A stretch of 64,000 bases of DNA from Rhyacichthys aspro (taxonomy: Eukaryota; Chordata; Actinopteri; Gobiiformes; Rhyacichthyidae). The position numbers were made by a program, and so were the translations under genes. Shown piece after piece: positions 1 through 13,000 of this stretch. Each line of letters begins with the position of its first letter. The stretch's first letter is position 1. The notes under the pieces are model-generated. The model was not told the origin of the DNA. It ran no database searches and saw nothing but the letters and a program-made list of their open reading frames with translations. The stretch spans positions 23,244,731 to 23,308,730 of the forward strand of contig CM072148.1 of assembly GCA_036850595.1 (NCBI GenBank). Reading direction: 5' to 3'.

Positions 1-2060
1 TCTTTTCCAATAATCTACTGGTGGTGGTAAGGGTATCATAGAACAGAAAAAATTTATCATTGTCAAAATTTTTATGATTGAGACACGTGAATGAAGAGCT
101 TTTGGTAAAAAAAAGTTTTTATTTGTAATACTCACTAACTTTGGGCAAATTTCCACCCCAAGGTATTTAAATTGTTTAACAACTGGAATGTTCTAGGGTA
201 TAGTGTTAGAGGTTAGTCCATCATTTAAAGGAAATAAACTGATTTATTCCAGTTAATTTTGTATCCCAACAGGGAACTGAACATCTCAGGTATACAAAAT
301 ATGGGTCAGTGAACTTGCTTCTTGGTCTAGATATAGGAGTATATCATCGGCATACAATATCACAAGGGAGATATTATTAAAAGTGATAGCAGTGAATAGT
401 GAAAGTAAAAGTGACAAATAAGAGGGTGTTGTCAGGCTTTTTGAGCCAATGGTTCAAGAAATAAGGAAAATAGGAGGGGGCTTAAAGGACACCCTTGAAA
501 AGACTATAGGTTGTTGTGGTGGATACCTCTGCCACCACCATTTAGTATTAGTATTTTTCTTTGTCACGTTACATTTCATTTATATTAATTTCATTAGTTA
601 AATTCACAAAGTTTAATTTGGTTCATTTATTTAGACACATATTTTCTAATTTGGGTGCACACTTATTAGTTAATATTTGTCTCAAGATTTATTTACATTT
701 GTTTCTTTTGAGTGCCAGGAGAGACAGAGGAAGGGGCTGGAAATCTTTGGGAGAGCCCACCTGGACCAAGGCTGAGGGGGGAACACAGTTGGGTTTATTA
801 TTTTGGGTAATTTAGATCGTTTAGTTGGGTTTAATTTTATTTAGTTTATCACTGTTGTTGTATTATGTTTATCTATTATAATTTCCCTTATATTTACTTG
901 CCTAAGTTTAGATATTTTGATTTATAATTAGCGTTATGCCTCCCTCTTGTGTTGGTTTGGGTTAGTCCTTTGTTAGTTAAACCCCTCTGTTCTTTGATTT
1001 GGCAGGTCAGTTTTCTTCCGTTAAGTTATGGTTTAGTTGACCTCTGTTGGGCCCAACTTTTTGTATTATTTTGGAGCCTTATTTCTTTTTACTTTATTAA
1101 ATTATCTTTATGTTACACCTGTTGTCCTCGCCTTTTTGTCTGGTCCACTACAGTTGTGATAAAATCTTGTTTATGTTTATCATTGCTTTTGGGCTTTGAT
1201 ACAATAATTTGACCTATTTCATGAATATTGTGTTCAAATTAAGATGTTTCATCCCCATTATAGCTTTCTTTGATTTATTGGATCACTAAGACCGTCTGCA
1301 TCCATTTGAGGGATGACTAAAAGGGTTAACCCTTGTAGAAATGTATTGTATTTATCATTATCTAAGTTTATCTTCTGCGTTAATTTCTATGGGTGAGGAA
1401 AGCATCCATTTTTTTTGAGCTAATAGCTTTGATGTTTGAATGTCTATCGTATTTCTGCAAACTCAGAGAGTAAGGGACTTGATCATGAACCACTGAAATA
1501 GTTCTGTGTTTTTGGAATTCTACCTTGGGTTTGAATAAATTGTTGGGTTCAACTCTTAAATCTGTTTCCTTATTTCATTAAATACCTCTTGTTGTTGACT
1601 GTTTTCCTCCAGTGACCAATTTTTTTCCTTTCTTGCTCAATTAAGATTGGATGCATAAGATATTGTTGTTTTGTGTATAAATCCTTTAATTGCTGCCCAC
1701 AGCACCCTGGGGTCATTGACAGATGGAGCATTTTCTGTTAGTTGTTGGCTGTAAGTGCTCACAAAAATCCTTGTTACTTATAAACTATAAAAACGCCATC
1801 TATTAGCTCCACCTGATGCTTTTGTTGTTGTTAATTTGGAAGTGACAACATTACGATCAGATAAAGAATTTGGGTAATTTCACTTGGATGAATTTGTGAA
1901 AACTCTGATGCCTGTGGCCAGCAAATAATCAATTCTTGAATAACTGTTATTACAATTTGAAAAAATCTGTAGGCAGAAGTCACTTGTAAGGCCTTGTAGG
2001 GCTACTGCTGAGAGGAGAGACATCACTTGACTTGCATAGTCTAGAGTTCATATCTGCTCA
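1..2060 (-). mobile_element. Degenerate L1-like LINE ORF2 relic (endonuclease end and reverse transcriptase)
   Basis: Read on the minus strand, roughly 2,050-1,800 encodes an endonuclease-end-like stretch (SRIDYLLATG followed by LSDRNVV). About 1,780-1,560 gives a linker typical of L1 ORF2 (DPRVLWAAIKGFI). About 390-300 gives a reverse transcriptase core with LYADDILLYL, followed by a KYLGVEI-like block near 170-130. The reading frame is broken by many stops and shifts, so this is a dead copy. It appears to be split by unrelated DNA at about 515-1,230. The family call rests on motif order only; the subfamily is not resolved. Confidence 0.7.
515..1230. other. AT-rich segment interrupting the L1-like relic, unidentified
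   Basis: L1-like coding traces stop near 515 and resume near 1,250. The DNA between them is T-rich on the plus strand and has two short open frames (561-815, 949-1,212) that resemble no family I know. It is probably a younger insertion, but I could not define terminal repeats or a target duplication. Confidence 0.3.
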
Positions 2061-3250
2061 AATTATCAATGCAAAATCTTATAATTTGTTAAGATGTTAC
2101 TTACAGAATGAAATACGTTAGGGGCATTAATGCCGATACAGGCTATATTTTTGCCACATATATTAGTTTTAATATAGGCAATTCGACTATCTTCACTTTC
2201 ATACTTTCATACTGCTGTATAATGATAATGGTTTGCCCGCCTAAGTTTGTCTGTAATTTAAAATGAGTTTGTACGTATATATGTCAAATTTTTTTTACCA
2301 CTTTTAAGGACAAGATCCATGAAGATTGTTCTCTAACCCAAACCCAAAGATATACTTATACATGTATACATATATAGAAGTAACAGAAGCTGTAATTAAC
2401 ATGTTTCAGTTTCTTTTGCAGATTGTGTTTTAAATAGACATGATGTCAAATGATATTGAGGTAGAGGACCACATGGTTCCACTATCCAATTTTAGTTTAG
2501 TCAGCAGCGCCATCTTCTGTTTTTCTTTGAAGATGCTTCTTCTGTTCTATTTTATAGCCTCTCTATAAAAATAAAAGTGTTACATTAATATAATCATCAG
2601 TATTTTTTTATTTGTTTACAGGTGTTTTGTCTTTGTTGTGTGGGATTTTGCTTGGTGCCAAAGCTTCTTCGTGCTATCACTTCACAGTCAATGTAGGACT
2701 GAGGCGTAAAGGTAAAGGTAAACTTTATTGTACGACTACTGGGAAATTTTCCTACACAGTTATATACATCCATCCTCATTCAAACAGAAACACATAAGTG
2801 TGTGTTTCTGTAACAATGACTCTTATCATCATTGATAAGAATAATAATAAGAAAAAATAAGATCAACAATTGCTAATCAAAAAGCAGAGAACAATAACTG
2901 CGTCTAAATCATGAGAACATTCTGACCTGCACCTACAGCACTGTTGTTGTATTTACAGGAATTTTTATCACTGCCTATCTGTTATTTCCAAAATCTCATT
3001 CTCTTTTATCACAAATAAAAGAGATAATACAAGTGTGTTTTTGGATATCAGTTTTGACAAAATCTGCAAATATATATCTTCACCCTGACAGAGGCTCTAA
3101 AGACAGAAGTGTTCTCCTGCACAGTCCGTTTCTTTATTTCTTTATTTCTATTGCACTTGGCCTCTGTGGGGCAGTATAGTGCTGGAAAAGACAATCTGGT
3201 GGTTAAAGTGACTCTGGATGTGGTGGGGCTGTGGACAGACTGGTCTGAAT
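2060..3250. other. No gene seen; short repeat fragments only
   Basis: AT-rich sequence. Around 2,710-2,760 there is a stretch (aaactttattgtacgactac and onward) like the 3' tails of fish non-LTR elements. The small open frames near 2,600-2,800 on both strands lack coding character. Confidence 0.4.
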
Positions 3251-3252
3251 CT

Positions 3253-3865
3253 ATGTCCAAAGTGTGTCCCGAGTGTGTCCAGAGTGTGTCCCGAGTGTGC
3301 CCCAAGTGTATCCAGAGTATGTCCCGAGTGTGCCCCAAGTGTATCCAGAGTATGTCCCGAGTGTGCCCCAAGTGTATCCAGATTGTGTCCCAAGTGTATC
3401 CAGAGTGTATGCAGAGTATGTCCTGAGTCTGTCCCGAGTGTGTCCAGAGTATGTCCCAAGTGCCTTAGTGTATCCAGAGTGTGTCCAGAGCATGTATAGA
3501 GTCTGTACCAAGTGTGTTCAGAGTATGTCATGAGTGTGCCCCGAGTGTGTCTAGAGTGTGTCCAGAGTATTTCCTGAGTCTGTCCCAATTGTGCTCAGAA
3601 TATGTCCTGAGTGTGTCCAGAGTGTGTACTGATTGTGCCCAGTCTGTCCAGAGTGTGTGCCCAGTGTGTGTCCCCAGTGTGTCCTGAGTGTGTCCAGAGT
3701 GTGTCTTGAGTGTGTCCAGTCTGTCCAGAGTGTGTGCCCAGTGTGTGTCCCCAGTGTGTCCTGAGTGTGTCCCCAGTGTGTCCTGAGTGTGCCCAGTCTG
3801 TCCAGAGTGTGTGCCCAGTGTGTGTCCCCAGTGTGTCCTGAGTGTGTCCCCAGTGTGTCCTGAGA
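3253..3865. repeat. 11-bp minisatellite with higher-order structure
   Basis: About 600 bp are built from an 11-bp unit close to GTGTGTCCCGA, with variants such as GTGTGCCCCAA and GTGTATCCAGA. In the left half three units form a 33-bp higher-order repeat that recurs almost exactly at about 3,293-3,375. In the right half a longer block containing GTGCCCAGTCTGTCCAGAG recurs near 3,637, 3,711 and 3,794. Because 33 is divisible by three, several frames stay open on both strands and mimic proteins. Confidence 0.9.
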
Positions 3866-4439
3866 GTCAGATCACCGGAAGACAGGTGTGTATATCTAGT
3901 TTTAGGGTTAAATAAGTGATTTTGCCACTTTGTGAAATGAACTTCTTTTTTGGGTAAAATTCCCTCAAGTAATAAGAAAAATGTGGTTTTAACTATAACT
4001 TGGTTTGAAAGAGGAGTAAAGGAAACCGTCTTTATGAAATTGGAACAACCCTCTCTGAACAGAGGTGGTGGACTAAGATTCAATCTTTCCTCTATTTACA
4101 ACAGTGTGTTGTAACCAAAAGTAGAACAGTTTAACTCTAAAAGGCCAGTAACATCAGAGATGGAAAAACATTAGAGAAAACTGTACCACAGACTTTAAAT
4201 ATTAAACAGTTGATAATACAATAAGTCACAAAACAAGAAGAAGAATGAAGCACATTTTAACCGTGAATGACAGATGTGAGAAAAGATCCTGTTTAAACAA
4301 ATCAAATGCTGGAGCTGATCTAATGTGGACAGAGGAGGACACAGGTAAATACAAAGAGCTGAACACATCAACAGAGATAGAAGACCGACTGCACTGTGAG
4401 GTCTGAAGGAGGCTGTATGTTTCGCTCCAAACAGACAGA

Positions 4440-4859
4440 GAGCTCACAGAGTGTCCTTGAATCCGCGAGAGGACACGGGAAACACAGACACAAAGAGGAG
4501 ACATGAATCACTCTGGTCCAGACCCGGAGCACGAGCACAGCCTGGTCCCACACTCGGAAGAGAGAGTCCAAGTGGAACCTGCGTGTGCGTGAGGGGCACA
4601 TGGGCTTCTCCACCGCGGCTGTGGAGCGGGGGCGTCCGGGGGAGACCACTGTAGCGGGGGAGACCGTCCGGAGGAAGGCACGCTGTCGGAGCTCTGTATG
4701 AGGACACTGTGTGTGCGCCTCAGTCTGCGGTGAGGAGACTGTGACGGGTAAAGACAAGAAGAAGAAGAAGAAGAAGAAGAAGAAGAAGAACAAATGAGAG
4801 GAAGAGACGAGAGGTAGAGACGAGGCCCAGCCCTGCCGTCCATCCCAAAGACACCAAGG
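4440..4859 (+). promoter_or_regulatory. Probable promoter and non-coding first exon of the PDE4 gene
   Basis: This is a locally GC- and CpG-richer stretch (about 4,520-4,740) in an AT-rich setting. A strong splice donor (ACCAAG followed by GTGAGTGT) sits at 4,860. It contains a short open frame beginning at 4,503 and a long (AAG)n run. It lies upstream of, and on the same strand as, the first PDE4 coding exon at 7,097. Its role as a 5' untranslated exon is inferred; no transcript evidence is available. Confidence 0.4.
4756..4790 (+). repeat. (AAG)n microsatellite, about 11.7 units
   Basis: An uninterrupted AAG/GAA run inside the putative PDE4 first exon. It produces poly-Ser and poly-Phe open frames on the other strand, which are artefacts. 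Confidence 0.95.
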
Positions 4860-5657
4860 TGAGTGTGTCTGTCCCTCCATCCTGCAGTCTGTCCGTGTGT
4901 CGGAGCTAAGACAGGTTGCAGGAGGACGGTCCTCTGCAGGTGTCTCCCTTTCGCCTCACATTTGTCTGTTTTTCACCGTCAGTCCGCTGCAGGCTGCTTC
5001 ATGTCTGTGAGCGTCGTGTGTCTCTTCCATTTTATTCAAGCATCAGTTAATACAATAGAGCGAACCAAGATGACACACAAATACATCATTAAAATGTCTT
5101 CCATAAGCGTAGAGGTGCAATTAAACAGACAAATTATGTCTCAGTCCCAGCAAGATACGAGCAGTACATTTGAATAGAGCAGCTCAGGAGTGAAGGATGG
5201 AGCTGTGAGAGGAGACAGGGCAAACCCAGGTACGCTGTAACGGGTTAGGGGCAGAGGGCTACTGCCGAGGGCCCCCACAGACTGTGCATGTATTACTAGT
5301 TGAATTGATAAGACCACAGTTATTTCTGTTTCAACAATGGTGCACTGTGATGTCACCTCTGAGTAAACCATCTGCCGTTTGGCACTTATTAAACACCCTA
5401 TAATTTGCTCAGTTTGTGTAGCTATAAATAAATGAAGTCAAAAGATTTTACTAGGTAATAACTGACATGGTAACCATGTCCCTTATGGCAATACACAATT
5501 TGACACACTCAATATTATACATAACAATTACGTTACAGAAATAAGAGTTGTTATAGGCATTATCCTGCATGCTAATTCTTAGCCCATTTCCAATTATTGC
5601 AGAGCTTTACAAGAAAAAATGTGGAATAGGAATTTGTAGCAGAAATATTCATGAAAG

Positions 5658-5683
5658 GTGTGTGTGTGTGTGTGTGTGTGTGT
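5658..5683. repeat. (GT)n microsatellite
   Basis: A clean dinucleotide run in the region between the putative first exon and the first coding exon of PDE4. Nothing else recognisable was seen from 4,860 to about 6,800. Confidence 0.9.
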
Positions 5684-7096
5684 TTAGATGAAGTATGAAG
5701 CAAGGTGACCATGTGTGCCTCTGACTGTGAGCAGATATATGTCACTGTGTCACCATGCATCTCTCACTCTGAGCCCTCCAGACAAGTTCTGCTCTGGAAA
5801 ATGGACTTGAGAATACTTTTGGTCTTGGAATCTAACTCATGTTTACATACACCAGTTACATTTTTAATTTGACACTGCACATAATAATTCAGATTTGATT
5901 AACTCTTGAAATGCAACCAACAACATATCTTGTTCCAAGCTCGATTTTGTTGTTCATGGCTCATATCCGCCCTCTTCGATCAATCCTTCACCTTATCTGT
6001 CAGTGGTCTGAGACTGGACTTGTATATGTGTTCTAGTCACTTTCCATGTATCACTCACTTGAGAATCAGTAGTAAAATTCGTTCACTTATGTTTTGTCTG
6101 TCGGAGCACAGTCAGAACGCCTGAGATGCTGAATGTGTCCTCTGGATTTAGGTCAGCCCGGACTCTTCTCACTCATTATATAACATCAGACGGCTCTGCT
6201 GTTGCAGTATCTCATCCACAGTGGAGCTCCTCTCTCTGAGCACCAGTCTGCTGTTTTAATCGCATGGACTTTTCATTCTTTACATATGTTATAGAAAATA
6301 ACCTGCATTTATTTTTCACATTTATTGCTGAATTGTGAAATAGTAAAAAATGTATAAAAATGTATATTTTTTATCTGATTGCAGAAAACACAATAAAAGC
6401 TGAAGCAGTTGAAGAATGGATCTCCTTGTGCCACTCCTGGAGGCTTGACAGCGTTCTGTGGATTTATTAATGTAATCACAGATTTTGTTACTGATTTTGA
6501 TGCAGGACCTGGATTGATCTGACAAACTGGATTAAAGGACACTGGTCTGAGACTAGGAATATAACTGTAACTGAGGACATTTTGGGGTTTTCCTTGACCT
6601 TAACTGTGGATCAGGTTGATATTTGGGAAACAAAATGGGAACTGGACTGCACTCTCAATGAGGAGCTGAGAGGACGTGTGGTTCTGCAGCAGTGAAGATG
6701 TGTGACTGGAGCAGGCCATTAGCCTGTCTGGTGAAATCTAAAACATGATGTAATTCACTAAAGATGGAGAGCTTACAGTAAAATGGAGTAAAGTTGTCTT
6801 CACCTGTGTTTTTTTTTACCTCTGTCTGAACCACATGTTGCTAACATCAGGCTAACACCCAACACTGAACCTGGACCGCTGCAGGGGCCTTTAGAGCCAG
6901 GAGCAGTGGGACTCGGAGGCGTGGACCAGAACGAGGACGTCGGCTGAGTCAGCTCCAATGGGGGCCGGTTGAGAATCGGTCTGACCCCAGTTTGACCTTG
7001 CAGTGACCTTTGACCTCTCCGGTCCTGGCTCTCCACCTGCTCTGCTGCCTGGGTTCCGGAACGCTCCGCCCTGGGGCCCAGAACGAGCCAATCAGG

Positions 7097-10000
7097 ATGA
7101 AGAAGAGCCGCAGCGTGCTGTCGGTGACTGGAGAAGAGGTGAGCGAATCCTGAACTACATTCTCAGGGTTTTAGCTCTACAGCTGTGATGTCAAAGAGAG
7201 GCCCAAATGAGCAGGTTAAAATAAAATCAGGGGCCAGTGTATAGAACTGAGTTCACTTTAATTATTTTTTTTTAACGTTGAAATTCCTTCCAAATATCAT
7301 ATTTAGGTTGGGCATTGCCAACACCCCTTACCCATCAACAATATCAGAAAGACCTTTTATGCTTTTGTTTTAAAAGAGGTAAACCTGATCAAATTCCCAA
7401 CTGCAAAATACTAAGACATTAGAGTTTAGAGCTGACCTTAAAGTTCTGTCTCTGAGTTCAATGTTAGACTAGCCTGGCCAGTCATTCCAATTCATTTTCT
7501 ATACTAAGAAAGTGAATGTCGGTGGGTCTGGCAAGCCAGGCAAGTGTTAGAACATGCCATCGCCCAATTATCTCTGCCTCAGCCAATAGAAATCCCTTAT
7601 TCCAGGGCAAGCATGTGATTGGTCAGAACTTCCTGTATGTGCATTATCACATACTGGACACTGTCCTCTATTAAAATTACTGATAATAAAGCCTGGATGA
7701 TGTCGTAGGCTGTCTTTTTTTTTGCAGGTGATTCATATGACAATATGATATTAGGCAACAATTTCAAACAATGACATGGCACATCCAATAACCTCTGTTA
7801 TTTCATATGCAGGTTCAGAATTGCATTTAGTAAAGGCCTGGATTATCTGTGAGTGTGAGATGTACAATTGTGACATGTCTGCTCCACAATGTCCTTCGTG
7901 TGTCCCCCCTCAGAGTCAGTGGACAAGATGTACCCTTCAGACTCACTCAGACCCCCCAGATCCCAGATGTGCTTATATTTTTAATATCAATCATGTCTGA
8001 CCATACACTGAACAGACTGATTACACATACCGTCATTTCAATTTATGTGTATCCTATGTCTTTTCACATCTGGGTCTGGACGACATTAAACGCAGCATGG
8101 AAGCAACACGGCCCTGTTGCTTAGCAACTGCTGCCATTCCCCCAGTGCTTTGTTGCTACGCTGCTGCAGTGCAGATCAGCCTCGCACAGCTCCGTCTGTG
8201 GAGGCTGAATCCAGACACACGTGCACGTATGCCGCTGTGAGCACACACCAGCAGCAGCAGCTCCAAGGGAGGAGGCATCGGAGACTAAGAGGTGCTTATG
8301 GACATATGTGTCAGCTTTAAATATCAATGACAGGGCTAGAGTTTATTGTTCTTTCATCTCTAAGCTAAACTAGCTTTACTTTGACATTTGTCTTTCCCAA
8401 GACATTAGACATCTATTTTTCTCAAAGTATAAGCTACTTTGACTTAAGGAAGTAGTCATGATAGAAATACATTTCTTATTCTTTCTTACAAAGACACTGT
8501 AAAACATAACTTGTTATATGGCTGCAGTACATCTATGTTGAATACTAACATGACAATATATAACCTATGATATTCGAAATTAATTCAAATTTGTAAAGAT
8601 TAAAATAGGTCTCTGCCCCCGTAACAATACATCCTTTTAAACACTTAATATGGACATTATTACTCTGGACAAACTAATGGCATACTCTGTATGCTTATTC
8701 TAATTCAGCTCTATTCCATTTATTGCAGAATTTCTAGAGAAAAAATACAGTTAGGAGATGATAGCAGGAATAATAATAACAACAGAGATGAAACAAAAGG
8801 ATAACTACATTTATAAAATTCAATACACATTCTTACATGAAGTATAGAGCATGTTGAAAAGTACTGTAGACACACAGCCAATGGGAGCGTCTCTAACTTC
8901 TAACTTTAACCTTCTTCCACCTTTCTGATAAAGACTAGATGAGGTCTTCCTATATGAGCTTGCTATTAGGGGATAACACTGGGGTCTAACTTTTTCACTT
9001 AATCCCACCACAGTTTAAACTTCCTGAATGCCTTTGAACATAAAAAGTTCAAACAGACTTTGTGATGTGAATTTCTCATGTTGATATTGTGTAGATGATA
9101 GTTGTGTAATACATTGCGAGCTGATAATGTGCATCTCTCTGTCCGTTACTCCAGGGCAGTGACACAGACATGCCAGGAGCTGGGGAAAAGGCGGAGTCAT
9201 CGCGCTACAGCCGCTCGTATACGTCAGGGGCCACACTGGGGGCCGAGCTGCGCAGAGGGAGGAGCAGGAGACTCTCCTCGAGTCTGCAGGTATCAGTCTA
9301 ACCCTGACCTGTCTGAGAGGTGGCAGGAGCAGTGTGATGCCTTGTCCAAGATCATACAAGTCTCCTGACATTAGATCTGGAAAGTTGCCCACAAAAATCA
9401 ACAAAGATTTTAGCAAATCCCAGATAAATATTTAGACATTGGCTTTTGTGTGGCCAGGAAATGCTGTCTGTAGAAAAAATACAGAATGCAACGCTTAAAT
9501 CACATAACTTAATAGCTTCTTGAAAGAAGAAGAAGCCATGTCTGTTGGAATGAAATAAAACTAGCAGAGGCTAAATGTGGAGCGATGAGGAGGGAAAACA
9601 TGTTTGGTGAAGGCTCATGTCTGATGTCTGTTTTGGTCCTGTTTTGGATACTTTAAGTGGTGGACTGCACTTTATGGTATCTGAAGATGAACGGTTGTAC
9701 TCCCTTAAAATAGATCTAACAGAACCCTAAGGAAAAGAGTTGTTAAAGTTCAGCAGCGTTAAATCTGGCATAAAAGTAACAGCTTTTCAGAAAAGAACAT
9801 CATACCAACAGTCAAATATATACTGCTTTGATGCTTCAGGACCCAGACAACTTGGTGTGATTGATAGAACCATGAATTCTGCTCTCTACCAAAAAATCCT
9901 AAAGGAGAATGTCCAGCCATTAGTTCGTGATCTCAAGCTGAAGCAGACTTGGGTTCTGCAGCAGGACAATGATCCAAAACACACCAGCAAGTCCACCTCT

Positions 10001-13000
10001 AAATGGTTAAGCCATTTAGAGGTGGACTTGCCTGAGGAAGTTTTGGAGTGGCCTATTCAAAGTCCAGACTTGAATCCGATTGAGATGTTGTGGCCTGACC
10101 TTAAAAAGGTGGTTCGTGCTCAAAAACCCTCCGATGTGGCTGAATTAAAACTATTCTGCAAAGACGAGTGAGCCAAAATTCCTCAACAGTGATGTGAAAG
10201 ACTCATTGCCAGTTATCTCAAATGCTTGATTGCAGTTATTGCTGCTGAGGGTTGCACAACCATTTATTAGGTTTAGGGGGCAACTACTTTTTCACATAGG
10301 GCTAGGTAAGTTTGGATAGCTTTTTTTCTTAAATAAAATCATCACTTAAAAACTACATTTTGTGCTTACTTGAGTTATCTTTGTCAAATATTTAAATTAG
10401 TTTGAAGACCGAAACATATAAGGGTGACAAATATACCCCCCAAAAAAGATATCAGGAAACACTTTTTGTGGCACTGTATGTTTTATGGTTAGCGCTCACA
10501 TCCTCCTGGAAGGTAAATTTAAAATGCCCCCGTTGGTCCGGCCTTTAAAAATTTGTATAAATCACAGGGCATCATCATTGGATTTGATTGGAATTTGTGT
10601 CTCTCATGCACAATTATTGATTGAGTAATCTGTTGGTCTGGCAAAAGATACAAGAGACAATGAATTAACAGATGGACGGAACATTAAACAACTTAGACAA
10701 CACTTGTTCATGCTCCATTCTTCTTCACTATTTAAACTACTGACTACTATACTATATACTTAATATAGTACTACTATATATATTTGCCCCCTTCCTGATT
10801 TCTTGTTTTTTGCACATTTGTCACATCTAAATGTTTAAGATCATTAAACACATTTAAATATCAGACAAAGATAACTCAACTATTTAGACATTACATTTTA
10901 TTAAGGGAAAAAAGCTATGCAAACCTACCTACCCCTATGTGAAAAGTAGTAGTAGTACCCAAAAACTTAATGTGTGCCACCCTCAGCATCAAGTGTTTGC
11001 AATAACTGGCAATGAGTCTTTCACATCTCTCTGGAATTTGGGCCCACTTCTCTGTGCAGAATTGTTTCAATTGAGCCGCATTTTTTTTTAGCATGAATCT
11101 CCTTTTTAAGGTCATGTCACATCATCTCAAACGGATTCAAGTCTGGACTTTGACTAGTCCACTCCAAAACCTTTAGTTTAGGGTTAGGGTTAGTTTTTTT
11201 TAAGCCATTCAGAGGTGGACTTGCTGGTGTGTTCTGGATCATTATCCTGCTGCAGAACCCAAGTGTGCTTCAGCTTGAGATTGGAACTATTGGTCGTCAA
11301 GCAAGTCGTCCAGGTCTTGAAGCATCAAAGCAGCCCCAGACCATCTCTCTACTTTCATCATATTTACCTGTTGGTATGATGTTCTTTTTCTGAAATTCTG
11401 CATTATTTTTACACCAGATGTAACAGGACACACATATCCAAAAAGTTAAACCTTTGTCTCGTCAGTCCACAGAATATTTTCCCAAAAGTCTTAGGGATCA
11501 TCAAGATGTTTTTTTGGCAAAAATGAGACAAGCCTTTCTGTTCTTTTTGATCAGTGGGGGTTTTTGCCTTGGAACTCTGCAATGGATGACATTTTTTCCA
11601 GTCTGCATTCATGTGATCCTCGGGAACTTAGGAAGTCATTCTTCCGACTTTAGTGTGTTCACATGATTTCATCTCGGAAAGTCAGATCATTCTAAACCAA
11701 AACAACAAGGAAGATGGATGTGAAATAAAAAATGTGCTAATGTTATTTTAAATGGGTTAATACAGTACAAGTATCAATAATTAGCCTATTAGCATCGGTT
11801 CAAGAAAATGTTCAATGTCCAATATTCAAAACATAAGAAGATAACATAATGTACTGTATGTTGAAACCTCTAGCGTTAAATACCGGACGTAAATAAATAA
11901 TAACTTAACTGAACAAATGACCTGTTGTTCCGACTTGAGCAGGTATTCATGTGCATTTTTCAACTCGGAAAAAAGTTTTTCCGAGTTCCTGAGAGCCACA
12001 TGAATGCACCATCTTTTTTATGGTTGAGTCATGAACGCTGACCCGAACTGAGACAAGTAAGGCCTGCAGTTCTTTAGATGTTGTTGTGGGTTCTTGGATA
12101 AGTCGTCTGCGCTCTTGGGGTAATGTTGGTAGATCGTCCACTCCAGGGAAGGTTTACCATTTTCTCCATTTGTGGATAATGGCTCTCACCGTGGTTGGCT
12201 GGAGTCCCAAAGCTTTAGAAATGGCTTTGTAGCCCTTTCCAGACGGATAGATGTCAATTTTCATCTGTTGCTGAATTTCTTTCAATTGTGGCATGATGTC
12301 TTGCTTTTTGAGATCTTTTGGCCAACTTCACTTTGTGAGACAGGTTCTATTTAAGTGATAAATTATATACACATATAGGAATATGTCAGCAAGTTGACCG
12401 AAATGTAGAAGCCTAATTATTTTTAGGAGATTAAATAGTGTGGCCCTGTCTACAGCCTTGTACAGGGCCTACAGCCTACTAAGAATGACTTGAGGAACAC
12501 TAGTACATGTGTATAGTAAGTATTATAGAATACAGAAGAGTATATTAGTCAGTGTGTAGAGGTGATATTATAAGACAGTGTGTCCTGTCCACTCAGGTGC
12601 CCTGCTGGCTCCGACCACGAGACCGCACTCGTTCTCCTGAGGCCCTGAGCAATGTGTCGCGACCCACCACACTCCCACTGCGGATCCCACCTCGGATCTC
12701 CATCACCCACGCCGACTCGGACAGGTCTGCACTGAGCCTGACAGCCGCAGATCCCACAGAGGAGTGCTTCTTTCACTCCTGACACAGTCTTTGTTGTGTT
12801 CCAGTTATGATGCTGAAAATGGAGTGTCCCCGGGCCACACCCCTCTGGGCTCTCAGAGTCCCAGCCTCACCCTACACCCCTCGTTCCCCCAGGGCCAGAG
12901 AAGAGAGTCCTTCCTCTACCGCTCCGACTCAGACTATGACATGTCGCCTAAGACCGTGTCACGCAACTCGTCCCTCGCCAGCGAAGGGTAAGGCACAAAA

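Noticed and set aside
3253..3865. Regularly spaced repeats that might suggest a CRISPR array
   Set aside because: The units are contiguous 11-mers without unique spacers, in a vertebrate genome.
3048..4083. Several long open frames on both strands with repeated Cys-Pro/Ser-Val or Gly-His-Thr-Leu patterns
   Set aside because: All are translations of the 11-bp minisatellite, open because its 33-bp higher-order unit is a multiple of three.
4368..4880. Minus-strand frames of 111-170 codons with Ser or Phe runs
   Set aside because: The homopolymers come from the (AAG)n tract and the frames show no family resemblance.
9740..10171. Intact transposase gene
   Set aside because: The N-terminal DNA-binding half is missing and the frame contains a fold-back insertion, so it cannot encode a complete enzyme.
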